DNA of 64,000 nt from Nelumbo lutea (GCA_022828595.1 JAKGHH010000004.1:24808372-24872371); one strand, 5' to 3'. Shown: positions 1-10,274, counted from the stretch's first letter. Numbers and translations are program-made. Notes: generated by a model from the sequence alone, not told the origin.

Positions 1-523
1 CATTTCCTTAACTCTTTGGTGACATTGACTATCATTTCTTCAAATTATTTGTCAAGTTCCTTTTGCTTTTATAGCATATATTTTGAGCAAAGCTTTCACT
101 TTAGTAGCAGATAGATATAGGATTTATTTGCTTGTGTAATTATCCCAGCATTTCAGTCACTATTATCTATGTTACATGCAATGCTTTTCAAGGCATTTGA
201 GGCATGCATCTAGGTACCTCCAATTAAGGTACACTCGAAAAGCCTCGAGGCATCCACTGGGGGAGTGGATGCCTCTGAGGTATATGTCTCAAATGCCTTT
301 TACATGAGGTGCATGCCTCATGCACTTCATGCATGCCTCAAGAAAGAAAGAAGAGTAACTCCTCTTGAGGAGGCTTTTACCTTCTTGCAATCAGGAGGAT
401 GCCTCTTGTGTTCTGAACTACACCTCATGCCTCCGGCTAGTGGAAAGCCTTGTGTCACGTCTCTGCATTTTAAACTTTGGTTACATGGAGATGACATTGG
501 TTTTTAAGTGTTCATGCAATACA
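1..523. other. Gene-free stretch with GAGGCAT/ATGCCTC motif cluster
   Basis: I recognise no gene here. An open frame at 265-507 is made mostly of repeated GAGGCAT and ATGCCTC words in both orientations, so it is unlikely to be coding. The motifs cluster between about 190 and 440 and include a clean hairpin at 247-275. The right edge meets the decayed 3' LTR of Copia element A. Confidence 0.5.
247..275. repeat. Short perfect hairpin
   Basis: The 12-bp arms GAGGCATCCACT (247-258) and AGTGGATGCCTC (264-275) are perfectly complementary around a 5-nt GGGGG loop. The arm word GAGGCAT recurs nearby in both orientations. No function can be assigned. Confidence 0.8.
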
Positions 524-609
524 GCTGACTATAACATTTAAAAAATAAAACGATAAAAGTACAATAGTATCCCTGTAGTACTAACTTAGGAAAATACAAG
601 CTTTCAACA
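524..609 (-). repeat. 3' LTR remnant of Copia A plus polypurine tract
   Basis: The sequence 545-609 matches 5640-5707 of the 5' LTR with few changes and ends on the same CTTTCAACA. Similarity fades left of about 524, so most of this LTR is lost. Immediately right, 610-620 read on the minus strand is TTGAGAGGGAG, the expected polypurine tract next to the 3' LTR. Confidence 0.8.
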
Positions 610-802
610 CTCCCTCTCAAGTTGGGACATAGATGTCAATCATGCCCAACTTGTCACATAAGTCATAATGCCGTGAATGATGTAGCCCTTTTGTAAAGAT
701 GTTTGCAAGTTGATCCTCATAGCTGACATAAGGAGTACACACTTCCCTTGTGATAACATTCTCTCTGATAAAGTGTTTGTTGACTTCGTGTGTTTAGTTC
801 TA

Positions 803-2610
803 TCATGCAGCAATGTTTATGGCTGCTTTGTTATCACAAAATAGGGTCATAGGTCTGTTCACTGTAAAACCCAACTCACTCAATAGATTCTTTAGCCACA
901 TAATTTCAGCCACCCCATGAGCCATTGCCCGATATTCAGCTTCAGCACTGGATCTAGCTACCACATTATGCTTTTTGCTTCTCCAGGTAACTAGGTTTCC
1001 CCCTATGAAGGCACAGTAGCCACTAGTTGACTTTCTATCATTTAGGGATCTTGCCCAATCTGCATCAATGTGCACTTCAACTTTCAGATGTCCATGCTTT
1101 TCAAACAACAAACCAGCGCCTGGGAACTTCTTAAGATACTTGAGAACTCTTTATGTTGCTTCAAGGTGAGTGGTCTTGGGAACATGCATGAACTGGCTAA
1201 GAACACCAACTACATAAGCAATGTCGGGGCGGGTCATAGAAAGATATAACAATCTTCCTATAAGTCTCTTAAACTGTTTCACATCCTTGATAGGTTCACC
1301 TTGGTAGTCACCTAATTTGTGGTTAGGATCAATAGGGGAATCAACTGGCTTCACTTCCAATTTTCTTGTATCCTGGAGTAGATCTAGGACATACTTCCTT
1401 TGGGAAATGAAGATACCCTTTTGTGAGCGGGCAACTTCAATTCCAAGAAAATATCTTAGAGGACCTAGATCCTTTACTTTAAACTGTGTAGCAAGAAAAA
1501 TCTTTAACTTTTGGATTTCATCCTTCCAATCGCCAGTGATAATTATATCATCAACATATACTATTAGAGCAACAATTTTTTCTTCCCCTCTTTTCACAAA
1601 CAATGTGTGATCAGATTGACATTGCTTGTATCCTTTCTACTGAACCGCTGCATGGAACCTGTTGAACCAGGCTTTGGTGATTGTTTTAGTCCGTGTAAAG
1701 ACTTCTTCAACCTGCACACTTTCTGTTCATTGCCTTGAGCCCGAAAACCAGGGGGTTGTACCATGTAAACTTCCTCTTCAAGGTCACCATTCAGGAATGC
1801 ATTCTTGATATCAAGCTGATATAGATACCAATCAAGATTAGTAGCAAGGGAGAACAGGACTCTAATGGAGCTCATCTTGCCCTATGTTTGACTATGAATA
1901 CCCATTTACATCCAACTGGATCCTTTCCCTTAGGAAGATCTACTAATTCCCATGTGCCATTTTTATGTAGAGCATTAATTTCTTCCTTCATAGCATCTGT
2001 CCATTCAGGTACTGAAAGAGCTTCTGCCACATTCTTAGGGATAGGAACACTGTCAATGGAAGTGAAAAAGGCCCGAAAAGAGGGTGAAATGTTTTCATAG
2101 GAAACAAAGTGAGAAATGGGGTGTTTAGTGGTGCGATCTAACACCTTTCCTGTGAGCAATAGGAAGTTCAAGGTCATTAGCAACAGAGGTATCAATAGCA
2201 ATAGGGTCAGGGACATTGATAGGAACCAAGATACCTGAGTGAGTATGATCCACCCCCGAGGAGTTTGATGGCATTGGAGGTACAACTTCTAGGTTCTCCA
2301 CAGCTCTTGAACTTGGTTGGCCTTTGTGATGATGAAAGAAGACACGGAAAGGAGGAGGATCAGGAAGATGAGGGAGCTGAACCAGTTTCTCCTCATTCCT
2401 ACACTCTCTCTGAGGAGAAATAGGGAAAAAAGGCTCACTCTCAAAGAAAGAGACGTCCATGGAAACATAAAACTTCCGAGAAACAGGATCAAAACAACGA
2501 TATCCCTTCTGAGTGAAAGAATACCCCAGGAAGATGCAAGGAACAACATGAGGGTCTAATTTTCCACGAGTGGGTGACAGATTTTGGACAAAACAATGAC
2601 AACCAAACAC
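803..2610 (-). pseudogene. Copia A pol: integrase C-terminus, RT and RNase H (broken)
   Basis: Read leftwards, 2125-2610 carries the end of integrase, with the copia motif CIFLGYSFTQKGYRCFDP. 1872-2285 carries the start of the RT domain ([18 protein letters not shown], then GCKWVF). 1594-1875 has the [19 protein letters not shown] block. 1151-1603 has the catalytic VYVDDIII box and [20 protein letters not shown]. 803-1111 is the RNase H end, with [25 protein letters not shown] and DNKAAINIA. Frames change between blocks, and the segment around 1875 lacks the usual KARLVAKGFTQ stretch, so parts are deleted as well as frameshifted. Confidence 0.9.
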
Positions 2611-2817
2611 ACGAGGAGGAATGGAAAGAATGAGAGCCTTAGGAAAAAGAAGCTAATGTGGGGCTTTGCACTCTAACTAACAAGAGGGCATACGGTTGAT
2701 GAGATAGGTAGCACAAAGGACAGCCTCAAATCAAAATTGTTTTGGGACATTCGTATGGATTAGTAAACCCCGGGCCACTTCAAGGAGGTGTCAGTTTTTT
2801 CTTTCGGCAACACCATT

Positions 2818-3981
2818 TCATTGTGGTGTTTGGGCACAAGTGCTACGGTGAAGTGAACCATGTGAAGCAGAAAATTCCGTGAGATCACTATGAAAATACT
2901 CTTTGGCATTATTATTTGATTGAAAAATTTGGATTTCAGTTTGAAATTGGGTGTAGATCATCCGTTGAAAGTCTTGAATAATTTTTGGTACTTCATCCTT
3001 TGTCCGCATGGGATATCCTCATGTATATCTAGAATAATTATCAATAATGGTAATAAAATACTTGTAGCCACTCTTAGATGGTAAAGTAACCGGGCCTCAC
3101 ACATCAAAATGAACAATGTGAAAAGGAAATTCAGATTTATTATTCTTTGAAGGAAAATGAGTTCTATATTTCTTACTCAATTGACAAGTTTGACAAGAAA
3201 AGTCTGAAACTGACACTGACTTGAACAATTCTAGAAACACCACTTTTAAAGACTCAAAAGATAAATGACCAAGATGACAATGCCATAAATAGACTTGACT
3301 CTTACAGGACTGACTCTTAGACTCTGTAACTTGAAGACCAACTTTATTCTCCAGCATGTAAAGTCCATCCACCATACATCCTCTACCAATCGTCTTCCCC
3401 GAGGCCAGATCCCGGATCACACAGTAAGAAGGGAAAGAGGTAACTGAGTAGTTTAAGGAATTTGTAATACTATTTACAGAGAACAAATTAATGGGAAATT
3501 TCGAGACATGTAAAACATCAGAGAGTGTAAGGCGAAAAGGAAGAGAAATAGTTCCTTGACCAGCTATGGTAGTATATGATCCATCAGCTAGTCTCACCTT
3601 GTCTCTTCTAGAAAGGAGGTGATAGGTTTGAAAGTAAGAGGACGTACGAATCATGTGTTTAGACGCTCCAGAATCAATGATCCAGGGAGTGTTAGGGGTA
3701 TGAGATGCAACATGGAAGGCTGTGGCAGAGTTACTTGATGTAGATGCAAATGACGTTGAGGGAGGAGCATCCATATGACGAATTGCTCTACCATAGAGCT
3801 CTAAATGGTTACGGAAGGAATTAATAATATCCTCTCTTGGGTCAGATCCAGAGACGTGAGTCAGTGTCACAGTAGTAATGGGGGGCTGATCTTCTTGAGA
3901 GGCCATGTTTGCCATAGTGTTCTTTCTTGTACTTTGCTGTCCTGACTTTTTGTTCAGATCTGAACCTTGCTTCTTATTCAA
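2818..3981 (-). pseudogene. Copia A protease, GAG-pre-integrase and integrase core (broken)
   Basis: The 3097-3981 frame carries the aspartic protease motif WIIDSGASKHM, then a GAG-pre-integrase zinc region ([13 protein letters not shown] followed by CQTCQLSK). It ends at HFDV followed by TGA where related elements read HFDVWGP, so the Trp codon has become a stop. 2818-3009 retains a piece of integrase core (TQFQTEIQIFQSNNNAKEY and HRSTCAQTPQ), while the sequence between and after is out of frame. These domains would normally process the polyprotein and insert the DNA copy. This one cannot be translated through. Confidence 0.88.
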
Positions 3982-4026
3982 ATCTTGAGCCCATTTTGGC
4001 TTCCCATGGAGATCCCAACATGTATC

Positions 4027-4854
4027 TCAGGTGTGTCGGGGTTTCTGGCAATGAGTACACCACAGTTTGTCTTTGTCATCCGCCCTTTTTTGAGAGTCCC
4101 CTCTCTTAAAAGTGTTCCCACCACCTGTAATCACACTTCCTTTTGCTGCCAACCCAACTGCATCCCCTCCAGAACTGTTCATCAAGTTCCTTCTACTTTT
4201 TTCCGATTGTACAAGAGCATAAACTTCCTGGACGGAGGGAAGATCCTTGCTACCTAGGATCTGAACTCTGATGGATTCATATGCCGGATTCAAGCCATGT
4301 AGAAAAGCAAACACTCTCTGCTGAGATACAAGTTTCTTGTATAATTTTGCATCTTCATCACACTTCCAGTCCACACTCTGATAATGATCTAGCTCCTTCC
4401 AGACAGAGGTCAAGTCGGAGTTGTACACAGAAAGACACCTCTCCCTTTGTTTACAGGTGGACGATTATGCCTGTAATTGATAAATCTTTGCATAGTGGCG
4501 CAACTCAAAATAGGTTGATTTTGCCTGTTCCCAGATTTCATTTGCCGTTTCAGCCCACATAAAGTTCCTTCTTATTTGGGGTTGCATAGACACTAAAAGC
4601 CAAGACATAACCATGCTGTTCTCCTGGTTCCATCTGTTGTATTCAGCACTCCCAGAATTGGGTTCTTTGATTCTCCCATTTATATAACCTTTCTTCCCCC
4701 TTGCAGTAATGTATAGCTTGATCCCTCTTGACCATTCCAAATAATTTAAATTGTCGAGAGGAATAACAACCATGGGAAAGGATAGGTCCGCACCCCCACT
4801 CATTCCATTCGGCATTGAGGAAACACTGGATGTGGTAGAATCTTCACCACTCAT
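4027..4854 (-). pseudogene. Copia A gag with zinc knuckle (broken)
   Basis: The gag frame starts at ATG 4854 (MSGEDSTTSSVSS) and runs to an in-frame stop after KIYQLQA at 4465. It resumes in 4027-4428 with [16 protein letters not shown], typical of the copia gag UBN2-type domain. The zinc knuckle begins as CTHCQKPRHT and is cut by a stop, so only the first part is readable. The protein would coat element RNA. The same protein, slightly better kept, is seen in Copia B at 34280-35818. Confidence 0.88.
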
Positions 4855-4993
4855 GATTTCAGATTCAATAAAACACTCTTAGAGGGGTACACAACCCTAA
4901 AAAAAATCCTAACACGGTACCAGGGAGCACCCCTTTTTTCTTCAGAAAATACACCTCTTTTCTGTAAAACACAGGTGCTGTAACAGCACTAAC

Positions 4994-5235
4994 AGGTCAT
5001 CCTTTGACCTACAGAATTAACACAAGTGTTGCCACAGTGCATATAGGTCATCTCTTGACCTATGCATCAACAGGAAGGCAATTACAGCAAGTACAGGTCA
5101 CTTTCTGACCTCCAGTTCACCATAAAAGCTGCTGTTGCAGCACACAAAATCTGTTACAGCAAGTACAGGTCACTTTCTGACCTCCGGTTCACCATAAAAG
5201 CTGCTGTTGTAGCCCACAAAAGGTCCTCACGACCT
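4994..5235. repeat. Repeated AGGTCA-N5-TGACCT palindromes in Copia A leader
   Basis: Four 17-bp palindromes of the form AGGTCA-N5-TGACCT lie at 4994-5010, 5045-5061, 5095-5111 and 5167-5183. A degenerate fifth (AGGTC-N5-GACCT) is at 5221-5235. All lie between the primer binding site and the gag start. Related Copia B has one version with a 4-nt spacer at 36266-36281. Each half contains TGAC, the core of WRKY W-boxes, so a regulatory role is possible, but nothing here proves it. Confidence 0.75.
5082..5225. repeat. 72-bp tandem duplication in Copia A leader
   Basis: The segment starting TTACAGCAAGTACAGGTCA at 5082 recurs at 5154, exactly 72 bp later, with only a few differences. It carries one AGGTCA/TGACCT palindrome per copy, so it accounts for two of the four perfect palindromes. 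Confidence 0.85.
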
Positions 5236-5493
5236 ACAGTTTTACAGGGATCAGCCGACCCTACAAAAAAGGAAAGAAAAGGGACTGCTCGCCTCACATT
5301 AATGGTCTGAACCTATTACAGGTTCTGTTCTGGCACACGACCAGAAAAAATAAAAAAAAAGGAGAAGGGAGAGAAGGTACTTCAGTTCGATCTGGATCTG
5401 GATCTGAATCTTCAATGAATCTGGATCTGGATCTGGCAAATGGAGAAGACAGGGAAACTGTGCTCGATTTCTTCTTTCGGATCTAACAGTCCT

Positions 5494-5505
5494 GCTCTGA
5501 TACCA
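5494..5505 (-). other. Primer binding site of Copia A
   Basis: On the minus strand this reads TGGTATCAGAGC, the initiator-methionine tRNA complement used by most plant copia elements. It abuts the 5' LTR directly. Confidence 0.85.
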
Positions 5506-5707
5506 TGTTATCAGTGCAGTGATGGAAGAGAAGAGGAGAAGAGAGAGAGAGCAGAAGAGAGGAGAAAAGATTGAGAGTCAAAAAGCATGCTGGCGGCGCC
5601 AGCTCTTTTGTTATATATACTAGGGCGACAACAACTAAAAAATAAAAGGGTAAAAGTACAATAGTACCCCTGCAGTACTATACTTAGGAAAATACAAGCT
5701 TTCAACA
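5506..5707 (-). repeat. 5' LTR of Copia A
   Basis: This 202-bp LTR is bounded by TGTT at the left and AACA at the right on the plus strand, so on the element strand it begins TGTTGAAAGC and ends GATAACA. It contains a purine/pyrimidine-rich stretch and a TATATATA-like segment near 5612-5619 that could be its promoter. The right flank begins AAATT. The partner LTR is too eroded to test for a target duplication. Confidence 0.85.
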
Positions 5708-6489
5708 AAATTCTTCTTGTTGGTAAAAAAAAGATGGGCTTTGTTAAAAAAAACCCATCACTTATCCTTGCCTCGACGTCTTGAGAACTATGCCTTTGGG
5801 GTCCACTGCCTTACTTTGACAATAAAGAAATACAAAGATAGATTAACATGTAGAGAAATAATTCACATGGTTTTGACCCTTCAAAAATAACACAACATGG
5901 TGTCAACCAAATGACAATTTAGAAATACCAGGGAAGCTTAATGTATTGAACGATGAGTTCACACGACCACTATACTTTCATGCAACCCTCTAATGAAACA
6001 AAAGCATGCTATCAATCAAATGAAAAACCAAATCACTAAATGAGTGCATGTTTGGGTGATTTGATTTCGATGAGTTAACATGGTCACAACACTTTCTTGC
6101 AACCCTACAATAAAACACATACATGCTAACAATCAAATCATCCAGTGAGTGCATGCCTATTTTCTACCCCAATGATACAAAAATAACCCACCAACATATG
6201 AGAAAAAAAATAGAGACTACCTCTGAGGTCTACTACCTCACTAGACGATCAAGAAATGCCAAAGTAGCCTAACATGTGTTGTGGTGTGTTTACATGGTCA
6301 CAATACTTTCTTGTGGCCTTACAACAAAACTCTAGCATGCTATAAATCAAAAGAAAAAACAAATCACCTAGTGAGTGCATGCCCGGGTGATTTGATTTCG
6401 ATGAGCTCATGTGGTTACAACACTTTCATGTGACTCTCAAATAAGTCCTGAACATGCTAATAATCAAATTTAAAACCAAATCACCTTTT
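5708..6489. repeat. Degenerate tandem repeat array, left part
   Basis: A roughly 100-bp module recurs. It contains a TCACAACACTTTC-type box, then CAACCCTCCAATAAAACA, a GCATGCTATCAATCAAATGA box, AAACCAAATCACC, and GTGAGTGCATGCCTGGGTGATT. A second module, with a GATACAAAAATA box and AAAGTAGCCTAACATGTG, alternates irregularly. No stable single period fits and the copies are strongly diverged. I see no coding sequence. The array continues at 9089 after the LINE insertion. Confidence 0.7.
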
Positions 6490-6508
6490 AAGTGCATGCC
6501 TAGGTGAT
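6490..6508. repeat. Target site duplication of LINE L1, left copy
   Basis: The 19 bases AAGTGCATGCCTAGGTGAT here are repeated exactly at 9070-9088 on the far side of L1. They are part of the tandem repeat module, and joining the two flanks restores the normal module order. Confidence 0.88.
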
Positions 6509-6554
6509 GTCATAATCTTGGAGATTAGGAAGAAATCAAGTTTCGGTTACACAC

Positions 6555-7260
6555 CTTCAGTTTGCAAATGATATCATAATCTTTTGTGAGGGATGTGATT
6601 TGTTGAGGGCAAGGAATCTGGGAAATCTAATAACCCTCTTTGAGAATGTCTTAAACCTAAAAATAAATCTTGAGAAGAGCTGTGTAGTGGGGCTAAATGT
6701 GGAGGGAAGGGAGTTGGAGTCTATTGCTGCCTGCTTAGAATGCCCTACTTCTGCTTGGCCCTTGACCTATTTAGGACTTCCCCTAGGTGCAAATGCAAAG
6801 AAAGTAGGTTTTGGATCCCGGTGGTAGAGAAGTTTGAAAAAAGGCTAGTGACCTGGAAACAGAACTATATTTCTCTGGAGGGGGGGGGGTAGAATAACTT
6901 TGATTAGGGCCACACTCGCAAACTTACCCATCTACTTTTTGTTTGTTTTTAGGATACTTGTTAGGGAAGCCAAGAAGATAGAAAAGTTGATGAAGGATTT
7001 TTTGTGGGAGCTAGGTGCAGAGAAAAAGGATCATTTGATTAGATGGGAGATGGTGAGTCGAAGCAAGGAACAAGGTGGCTTAGGGCTAGGGAACCTAGTA
7101 AGTAAGAATGAAGCTGTTTTGGGCAAGTGGTTATGGAGGTGTCATCTGGAAGGAGAGTGATTGTGGCATGAGGTGGTGGCTAGTAACCATGGCTGTTCTG
7201 AATTTGGTTGGGATGCTGGGGTATCTCAACGGGCCACACTCAATACACCTTGGAAGGCGA
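6555..7260 (+). pseudogene. LINE L1 RT C-terminal half (broken)
   Basis: The frame opens with LQFANDIIIFCEG, the position of the catalytic ADD box, here changed to AND. It continues with LNLKINLEKSCVVGLN and LTYLGLPLGANAKKVGF at 6600-6827. It then shifts near the G run at 6880-6890 and resumes with ITLIRATLANLPIYFLF and the GGLGLGNLVSKNEAVLGKW block to about 7160. Past that the frame is shifted again before the TRIM. This is a dead reverse transcriptase fragment. Confidence 0.85.
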
Positions 7261-7274
7261 CTTGGCATCCTCCC

Positions 7275-7573
7275 TGTTGTGTTAGAGAATATCAATCTAT
7301 TCAAGGACCTCTCCTAACAACTTAAGCTTTTAGGTTGAATGGTTCTTTGAGGTGGTATCGGAGCCATTTTGACCAAGTAGTCTAGTGTTCGATCCTTGTT
7401 ACCCCCATTATAATTAAACAAGTTTCAGCACAAGATATGGGTGGGCCTGTGCTTGTTTATGCTTCAAGCCCAATGGTCCCTCGTGTGAGGGGGTGTGTTG
7501 TGTTAGAGAGTATCAACCTATTCAAGGACCTCACCTAACAGCTTAAGCTTTTAGGTTGAATGGTTCTTTGAGA
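7275..7573 (+). mobile_element. TRIM (miniature LTR retrotransposon) inside LINE L1
   Basis: Two 78-bp direct repeats, 7275-7352 and 7496-7573, both begin TGTTGTGTTAGAGA and share TTAAGCTTTTAGGTTGAATG near their ends. Just inside the first is TGGTATCGGAGCC, a primer site for methionine tRNA. Just before the second is the purine tract GTGAGGGGG. Flanking CTCCC at 7270-7274 and 7574-7578 is a perfect 5-bp target duplication. There is no coding capacity. The size and layout fit a terminal-repeat retrotransposon in miniature, which must move with enzymes from an autonomous LTR element. Confidence 0.88.
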
Positions 7574-7599
7574 CTCCCAAAATTTCTCAAGTTCGTAAG

Positions 7600-8937
7600 G
7601 TATGATGTCTGCAATGGTAATTCTGTGCTTTTTGGGAAGATGTTTGGGTGGGCAACCAACCATTAAAAGACCTCTATCCCTCCCCTTTTTCTATTTTCCT
7701 CTATAAAAAGGAGCTTGTTTCGAGGTTTCTTTGTCCCCCCATTCTCCCATTGTCTCTTAATTGGGATTTTGGGTTTCGTAGAGGGTCGAGGGATGAGGAA
7801 TCAGTTGCTACCTTTGAGCTCTTACTTTTACTTGATTTTGTTTGTTTGGACCCTCCTAAACTAGATAGAAGAATTTGGTCTTTGACCCCGAGTGGCTCCT
7901 TCTCTTGTTCTTCCTTCGTTAAGTCCCTATGCTCTACTCCTTCCCCTTTGTTGTTCCTAGTTAAAGAAGTCTGCTCAAGGCCAATTCCACCTAAAATTGC
8001 TGGTTTTTGATGGGAAGTGTATTATGGTAAAATTAATACTGTTGACAATGTACAAAAAAAGAGACCTTATTCATGGTTGTCCCCCAATTGGTGCATTTTA
8101 TGTAAAGTGCAGAATGAGGACTGTTATCACCTATTGATTTCTTGCTCTTTTATAGTAAATATTTGGAATTGGGTTTTTATGCTGTTTGGGTACAGGTGGA
8201 ACCTGCCTCTTGAAGTAAATCTGTTTTTTGATCCGTCTTTTTTTGGTTGGCCAACAAAGAGAGGGAAAGTAATGTGGAAATGTATTAGGGCAGCCCTCTT
8301 ATGGACCATTTGGGAGGAAAGAAATGCCATAATTTTCCAGGAGAAGGAGAGAAGCATTGCTGAAATAAAGGATTGTATGCTGACAAGGGCAATCCCTTGG
8401 CTAAAAACTACTGATCTCTTTGCGGATTACTCTAGTGATGACCTTCGAAGGGGTTGGGCAGCAGTGGCCTCCACATCATTCAAGAAAAATAGAACACAAG
8501 CAAGTTGGTTACCCCCTCCGGAAGGAGTTGTAAAGTTGAACTTTGATGGGAGCAGTCAAGGCAATCCAGAACCTTCGGATATAGGAGGGATCTTGAGGAA
8601 TAAGGATGGAAACATTCTGTCCTTGTTCTCAGGTCCAGTGGGTTATGGAGATTCTACAAGGGCTGAGATATTAGCTATGGTACAAGGACTACAGATTTCC
8701 AACCAACTTGGAGTGACTAATTTGATAGTTGAAGGAGACTCTAAGGTGATAGTGGGATGGATGTTGGATCCAGAAACTGTTGTTTGGGGATATAGGGACA
8801 TCATCAAAAAAGTCAAATGGTTTATGAGAACCATGTCAGTTAGCTTTCAGTGGGTTAGTAGATCGGCAAATGCTTTGGCAGATTCTTTAGCTAAACAAGG
8901 GGCTTCAAGGGATTCTCTGTTTTTGGCTAATTTGTAA
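7600..8937 (+). pseudogene. LINE L1 zf-RVT and RNase H region (broken)
   Basis: Downstream of the TRIM the LINE frame resumes with WEDVWVGNQPLKDLYPSPF, then SGSFSCSSFVKSLC. A stop and frameshift lie near 8010. The next frame (8017-8937) has the zf-RVT cysteine/histidine pattern (WCILCKVQNEDCYHLLISC), [16 protein letters not shown], and an RNase H1-like domain. That domain contains LNFDGSSQGNPEPSDIGGIL, STRAEILAMVQGL, VEGDSKVIVGW and NALADSLAKQG, so its catalytic D, E and D positions look kept. It stops at 8935-8937. Confidence 0.88.
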
Positions 8938-9069
8938 CTGCAATCTGAAAAGAGTTGGGTTTGGAACCGCCTTTAAGGGGAGGTAACACCTTGTGCCTCC
9001 TCTTATTCTGCTTCATGCTTGTATTATTTCTATCTCTATTTAATAAAATACCATTCATTCATAAAAAAA

Positions 9070-9088
9070 AAGTGCATGCCTAGGTGAT
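9070..9088. repeat. Target site duplication of LINE L1, right copy
   Basis: An exact 19-bp copy of 6490-6508, directly after the A tail of L1. Confidence 0.88.
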
Positions 9089-9665
9089 TTGATTTCTATT
9101 AGTCCACATAGTCACAACACTTTTTTGCAACCCTCCAATAAAACATAGGCATTTTATTGATCAAATGAAAGACAAAATTACCCAGTGAGAGCATGCTTGT
9201 TGCTACCTTAGGTGATACATGAACTACCTTCTATCATATGATAAAATGGAGATTAACTCTAGAACCCACTAGCTTACTAGGAATATCAAGAAATAAAAAG
9301 GTAGCCTAACATGTGGAGCAATGAGTTTACCTAATCATAACACTTTATTGTGGCCTCTAAAAAAACCCATACATGCTATAAATCAAATGATAAACCAAAT
9401 CACCCAGTGTGTGTATGCCTGGGTGATTTGGTTTTCATGAGTTCACATAGTCGTAACAATTTCTTATGACCATCCAATAAGACACAAGCATTCTGCTATC
9501 AATCAAATGAAAAGCCAAATAACCTAGCGAAGGCATGTCTGCTATTGCTACACCAAATGATACAAGAACAGTTCACTATCATATAAAACAGAGACTACCT
9601 CAGGATATACTGAATATAGCAGTCAGGTAATACCAAGGTAGCTTAACATGTAGAGTGACGTCTTG
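9089..9665. repeat. Degenerate tandem repeat array, right part
   Basis: The same two modules as at 5708-6489 continue. CACAACACTTTTTTGCAACC and AAATCACCCAGTG boxes recur, and the CCTAACATGT box recurs near 9313 and 9640. The array fades out by about 9665. The stretch from there to 9890 shows nothing I recognise. Confidence 0.65.
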
Positions 9666-9895
9666 GTGATAAGGGGCTCATGAAAGGTCACCTCACTTAG
9701 TCACCAAGATATTTTTCTTACTCGGTGCTGTTGGATACTTTTAAATGCTTAACTTTCTGAGGTTATAATAAAATAAAATAGACATTATTAAACTAAATTA
9801 TTCAGCTTGAGTTAAAATACTAGTTTTTTTGTTTATTATTTTTCTTATTTGTTAGGGTTCAATCAAGATGTATACCGTCTTGGACCCTTGAAGAC

Positions 9896-10262
9896 TGTAG
9901 AGAACACTAATGTGGACCCCACTAAGGTGGTCCCCACTGTTCGTATGTCAGCAATAATTTATGATTAGGATTAGTTATTTATGATAAGATTAGGACTAGT
10001 CTTTTATAAGTTTAGGATTAGTCTTTTTTCAGCTTTATCTTATCTTATTTTATCTTGTTATCTTATCTTATCTTGCCATGTAAGCAATTCAGTCCTTTTA
10101 CAAGTATGATACTTTGTATATAAATTTAAGAGGGGGGCGGCTATTTAAACACATCAACCCAACTCTCTTTTATCAAAATCTCCCTCTCTCTCTCTTTTCA
10201 CCCTCTTCTTTTCTTACTTTTTCTTCTCCTTTTAAGTCTCTGTTCAATCTTGAGCGACTACT
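9896..10262 (+). repeat. 5' LTR of Copia C
   Basis: This 367-bp LTR begins TGTAGAGAACACTAATGTGG and ends GAGCGACTACT. It contains TTATCTTATCTTATC-type repeats and a TATATAAATTTAAGAG segment near 10118-10133 that looks like its TATA region. It carries a 15-bp segment (AAGGTGGTCCCCACT-type) that the 3' LTR lacks. Confidence 0.92.
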
Positions 10263-10274
10263 TGGTATCAGAGC
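10263..10274 (+). other. Primer binding site of Copia C
   Basis: TGGTATCAGAGC directly follows the 5' LTR and is the initiator-methionine tRNA complement. Confidence 0.9.

Larger units (their letters stand above)
524..5707 (-). mobile_element. Copia element A, decayed LTR retrotransposon
   Basis: This is a Ty1/copia element read on the minus strand, in the order 5' LTR (5506-5707), tRNA primer site, leader, gag, protease, integrase, RT, RNase H, polypurine tract, 3' LTR remnant. The copia order (integrase before RT) is clear. The coding region is split by stops and frameshifts in gag, at the start of integrase, within integrase and between RT blocks, so the copy is dead. It belongs to the same broad family as Copia B at 31221-36833, sharing similar LTR text around a GGCGGCGCCAGCT-type segment and similar proteins. 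The left LTR is truncated or eroded, so no target duplication is visible. Confidence 0.92.
6509..9069 (+). mobile_element. LINE L1 (RNase H-bearing), 5'-truncated, carrying a TRIM
   Basis: This is a non-LTR retrotransposon on the plus strand. It starts inside the RT domain and runs through the zinc-finger RT-associated region (zf-RVT) and a C-terminal RNase H to a 3' UTR and short A tail at 9062-9070. Perfect 19-bp target duplications flank it. The 5' truncation is the usual result of incomplete target-primed reverse transcription. A 299-bp TRIM element sits inside at 7275-7573. It belongs to the same lineage as L3, L5 and L7. Confidence 0.92.

Noticed and set aside
265..507. Open frame of 80 codons near the left edge
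   Set aside because: It is made of repeated GAGGCAT/ATGCCTC words, has no recognisable domain, and lies in a repeat-rich stretch.
5708..9665. Tandem array as a CRISPR-like array
   Set aside because: Modules are long, diverged and irregularly spaced, there are no uniform spacers, and the DNA is from a plant.
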